7,863 nt of DNA, from NCBI GenBank assembly GCA_023436425.1, contig JAEZJD010000114.1:1-7863 (forward strand), in the 5' to 3' direction. This DNA is from Bacteroidota bacterium. GTDB lineage: Bacteria > Bacteroidota > Bacteroidia > Chitinophagales > Chitinophagaceae. Below are positions 5,949 to 7,863 of the stretch, piece after piece. Both the position numbers and the translations under genes were made by a program. Under the pieces are notes generated by a model. It worked only from the letters and a program-made list of their open reading frames with translations. It was not told the origin of the DNA and did no database searches. The stretch's first letter is position 1, and every line of letters starts with the position of its first letter.

Positions 5949-6839
5949 TTAATCCGACTTCTTCACCACCTCAGTAAACTTTTTTATGTCCAGTTTCATC
6001 CCTTCTTCGAAGCCGCTAAAATCCTTCTTCAAATGAAAGGAACGAACTTGCAAATAATCATCTATGATGTTCACGGTGATATAGTGAAACATAGGTTTGT
6101 AATCTTCCGCCAGATCGGCTAAAGTTCCAATGCCTTTTCGCAATGGCTGCCTCAATCCGCCTCCGCCGCCAATTACCATAAAATCTTTGCCCTTCACCTT
6201 GAAATGTTCGAATGCATGACAGTGACCGGAGAGAAATAATTGGCTTTTTCGCGACTCCAGGAATGACGGGACAATTAGCCGCTGCACTTCTTTCGACGGT
6301 TTTACTATTCTGCTGTTGGTAAAAGGCGAATGATGTGCGCAGGTAATGATAAATTCAATGGAAGTGTCCGCGTCCAGTTCCTGCAAAGTTTTTCTGTACC
6401 ATCGCGTTTGCTTCATTATTTCCGGTATAGACATCGTACCAAAGTTGGAGTTCAGCAATACGACGGCAATTGAGTCAACCATTACGCTGTAGCCAGTGCG
6501 TACGTGATCCGGAAAGCGATATTGAAATTCCTGTTCGCCTTTTTTGGGTTGACCCATTACTTCATGGTTGCCTAAGATGCCGTGAAGCTTTATTCCCTTT
6601 GCCCGCAGCTGATGAAGATGTCTGTCAATTGGCCTCCATTGCTTTTGGCTGTAGCCGAGGTTTACAACATCGCCAAGCAAGAAAAATGTATGCGGATGTA
6701 TATCTATAATGTGCTGCAAGAGCAGCCGCGTTGCCTTGCGATTTTGCATTGACCGCAGCAAAATTGTTTCCACAAGCATTGGCGCCTGAGTGTCCGATGC
6801 GAAGGCAAGCAACTTTGTATTTGGCTGGTGCAAACTCAT
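5949..6839 (-). CDS. Calcineurin-like metallophosphoesterase with D-x-Q in place of D-x-H
   Basis: Binuclear-metal phosphoesterase (PF00149 type), probably cytosolic because no signal peptide or membrane segment is visible. It has 296 residues. Motifs in order: FASDTQAP (13-20), where the usual D-x-H is Asp16-Thr-Gln18; LLGDVVNLG (54-62), carrying the GD metal ligand Asp57; LGNHE (89-93); CAHHSPF (167-173); and SGHCHAFEHF (204-213) with the GHxH pair His206/His208. All other metal ligands are present, so the active site should assemble with Gln at the first site. A Gly-rich VIGGGGGLRQ (222-231) and a C-terminal beta-rich tail follow. D-x-Q variants occur in some subfamilies (for example CPPED1-like), but I cannot place this one. 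Its ATG overlaps the GDPD stop (ATGA), pointing to translational coupling. The substrate may be a phosphodiester or phosphomonoester; context suggests a link to GDPD products. Confidence 0.9.
   Translation of the reverse strand: MSLHQPNTKLLAFASDTQAPMLVETILLRSMQNRKATRLLLQHIIDIHPHTFFLLGDVVNLGYSQKQWRPIDRHLHQLRAKGIKLHGILGNHEVMGQPKKGEQEFQYRFPDHVRTGYSVMVDSIAVVLLNSNFGTMSIPEIMKQTRWYRKTLQELDADTSIEFIITCAHHSPFTNSRIVKPSKEVQRLIVPSFLESRKSQLFLSGHCHAFEHFKVKGKDFMVIGGGGGLRQPLRKGIGTLADLAEDYKPMFHYITVNIIDDYLQVRSFHLKKDFSGFEEGMKLDIKKFTEVVKKSD
6836..6839 (-). other. ATGA stop/start overlap between the GDPD and phosphoesterase genes
   Basis: The start ATG (6839-6837) of the phosphoesterase shares two bases with the TGA stop (6838-6836) of the GDPD gene. 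Such overlaps usually go with translational coupling and a single mRNA. Confidence 0.9.
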
Positions 6840-7863
6840 TTTCTGGCGTAATAATAATAAGCAGCTATCGACGGACGGTTAGTAACTATCCCATCAAAGC
6901 TGCTTTCGTACAAATAATTGCGAATGATTTTTGGCACGTCGAGTGTCCATACAAAAACCCTTTTTCCTTGTGCATGCATAACAGCCACCTCTTCGGACTG
7001 ATAACCTTTTGTCCAGCTTTGCGCCCAAATATTTGCATTTACATCCTTTGCTTTTTCCAGGTCCAACTCGCAAACAGAAGGAATCTGTTTATAATTTGGA
7101 AGTTGCTGAAAATTTTTCAGCACTTCTTCATCCGGAATTCCGATGACGATCTCAAGTTTTTTACCCATTGACTTCGCTTTTTCCATAAACTCCATCTGCA
7201 TCTGTCGGCTAAGTGTCACCGACTCTGGATTTTTTGAATCGAGCCATACAAAATTTAACGGAGTGCTATACAACACTGTTTCCAGTGCCTGACGCAATGT
7301 GGGTATTCGTTGTCCATCTTTCAGCCGAATTTTTTCATTAAGTTCCGCGAACGTGTAATCTGCTATAGGTGGATGTACACCAATCTGATTGGTCAGTCTG
7401 TCATTTACATTGGCATCGTGATACAGCACCGGTACGCCGTCTTTCGTCAGCTTCACATCTATTTCAATACCGGTGGCGCCGTAGCCGGATGCTCGTTTAA
7501 TCAGGTCGACCGAGTTTTCCGAAGCCGGTAGCAGGTCACTATTGCGTCCGCCGCCGCGATGTGCAATTATTTGCAGAGGAGTTTTATTGTACAACGGTCG
7601 TAAGTACGTTAATCCAAATGGCTTCTTCGGCTCGTCGTCGCCCATGCCTACAGAGCCTGTGATCATAATTTTTCCGGGGTCTGCTGAAGAACTTAAGATG
7701 GCATTCGCACCGTTTTCTGGTTTGATAAAAAAATGCGCTTTGCCTGTTTTGGTATTTTCGACGTTTCGCCAGTACCCGTTAAGAAGAATATCCGGTCCCA
7801 AACTTTTCCCCTGGCAGATAAAATATCGAACGTCTTCCTGGCAAAAAACAGAAAGAATATAAG
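6836..7863 (-). CDS. Glycerophosphodiester phosphodiesterase family protein, 5' end outside window
   Basis: GDPD hydrolyses glycerophosphodiesters (lipid head-group products) to glycerol 3-phosphate plus an alcohol. The frame is open to the right edge: 341 visible residues. A TTG at 7801 could be read as a start, but 20 codons further upstream remain open and begin YILSVFCQEDV, which resembles the end of a signal peptide. The true start is therefore probably just outside, and the protein likely exported. After an N-terminal region of about 95 residues without a clear motif comes the TIM-barrel GDPD domain, numbered from the first full visible codon: AHRGG with His101-Arg102; Glu115 in ASENS; Glu133 and Asp135 in GIEIDVKLTKDG; His148 in LYHDANVNDRLT; WLDSK (206-210) where EIK is more usual; and FVWTLD (303-308) near the C-terminus. 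The His/Arg/Glu/Asp/His set is complete. It is the first visible gene of an operon with the phosphoesterase and the SDR. Confidence 0.92.
   Translation of the reverse strand, partial: YILSVFCQEDVRYFICQGKSLGPDILLNGYWRNVENTKTGKAHFFIKPENGANAILSSSADPGKIMITGSVGMGDDEPKKPFGLTYLRPLYNKTPLQIIAHRGGGRNSDLLPASENSVDLIKRASGYGATGIEIDVKLTKDGVPVLYHDANVNDRLTNQIGVHPPIADYTFAELNEKIRLKDGQRIPTLRQALETVLYSTPLNFVWLDSKNPESVTLSRQMQMEFMEKAKSMGKKLEIVIGIPDEEVLKNFQQLPNYKQIPSVCELDLEKAKDVNANIWAQSWTKGYQSEEVAVMHAQGKRVFVWTLDVPKIIRNYLYESSFDGIVTNRPSIAAYYYYARK

Noticed and set aside
6731..7171. Plus-strand 146-residue frame across the GDPD/phosphoesterase junction
   Set aside because: Spans the opposite strand of two well-supported genes and shows no coherent domain; a shadow frame.
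1..7863. CRISPR, IS element, phage, toxin-antitoxin, tRNA or rRNA signals
   Set aside because: No regularly spaced direct repeats, no transposase- or integrase-like protein, no terminal inverted repeats and no tRNA-like sequence were seen on either strand.

Overview
The window looks like ordinary chromosome from a Bacteroidota bacterium, most like the Chitinophagaceae/Sphingobacteriia branch. This rests on moderate GC, Bacteroidota-style -7 boxes (TAnnTTTG) instead of strong Shine-Dalgarno sites, a UvrD/PcrA helicase with a C-terminal Tudor-like tail, an Nfu_N+NifU scaffold protein, and short secreted proteins with 'MKK...' signal peptides. It is inferred from sequence character alone. All seven supported genes lie on the minus strand, so the region is read from high to low coordinates. 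The first and last genes are cut by the window edges.

Layout in transcription order. (1) 7863-5208: a probable three-gene operon. It holds a glycerophosphodiester phosphodiesterase (GDPD) that enters from beyond the right edge, a calcineurin-like metallophosphoesterase joined to it by a 4-bp ATGA overlap, and a DltE-like short-chain dehydrogenase 9 bp further on. (2) 5096-2772: a full-length UvrD/PcrA superfamily 1 helicase, most probably starting at the ATG at 5096 rather than at the TTG two codons upstream. (3) 2640-2059: a small secreted, Ala/Thr/Lys-rich protein of unknown function with two copies of a 28-residue module. It ends in a perfect 10-bp stem terminator (2012-2041). (4) 1996-1166: a secreted, probably outer-membrane beta-barrel protein of unknown function. 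(5) 1075-479: an Nfu-type iron-sulfur scaffold protein, followed by a terminator (432-455). (6) 401-1: the N-terminal two thirds of a PnuC-family vitamin transporter, running off the left edge.

The genes do not form one obvious pathway. Nfu (Fe-S delivery), PnuC (uptake of an NAD precursor or thiamine) and the helicase (DNA repair) are housekeeping genes. The GDPD/phosphoesterase/SDR trio is the only tight operon and may act on phosphodiesters or lipid-derived metabolites. I found no mobile element, CRISPR array, RNA gene, phage gene or defence system. The least explained items are the duplicated-module secreted protein, the metallophosphoesterase with a D-x-Q in place of D-x-H, and TAnnTTTG-like boxes lying very close to start codons, which would give very short or leaderless mRNAs. 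No intergenic gap exceeds about 135 bases.
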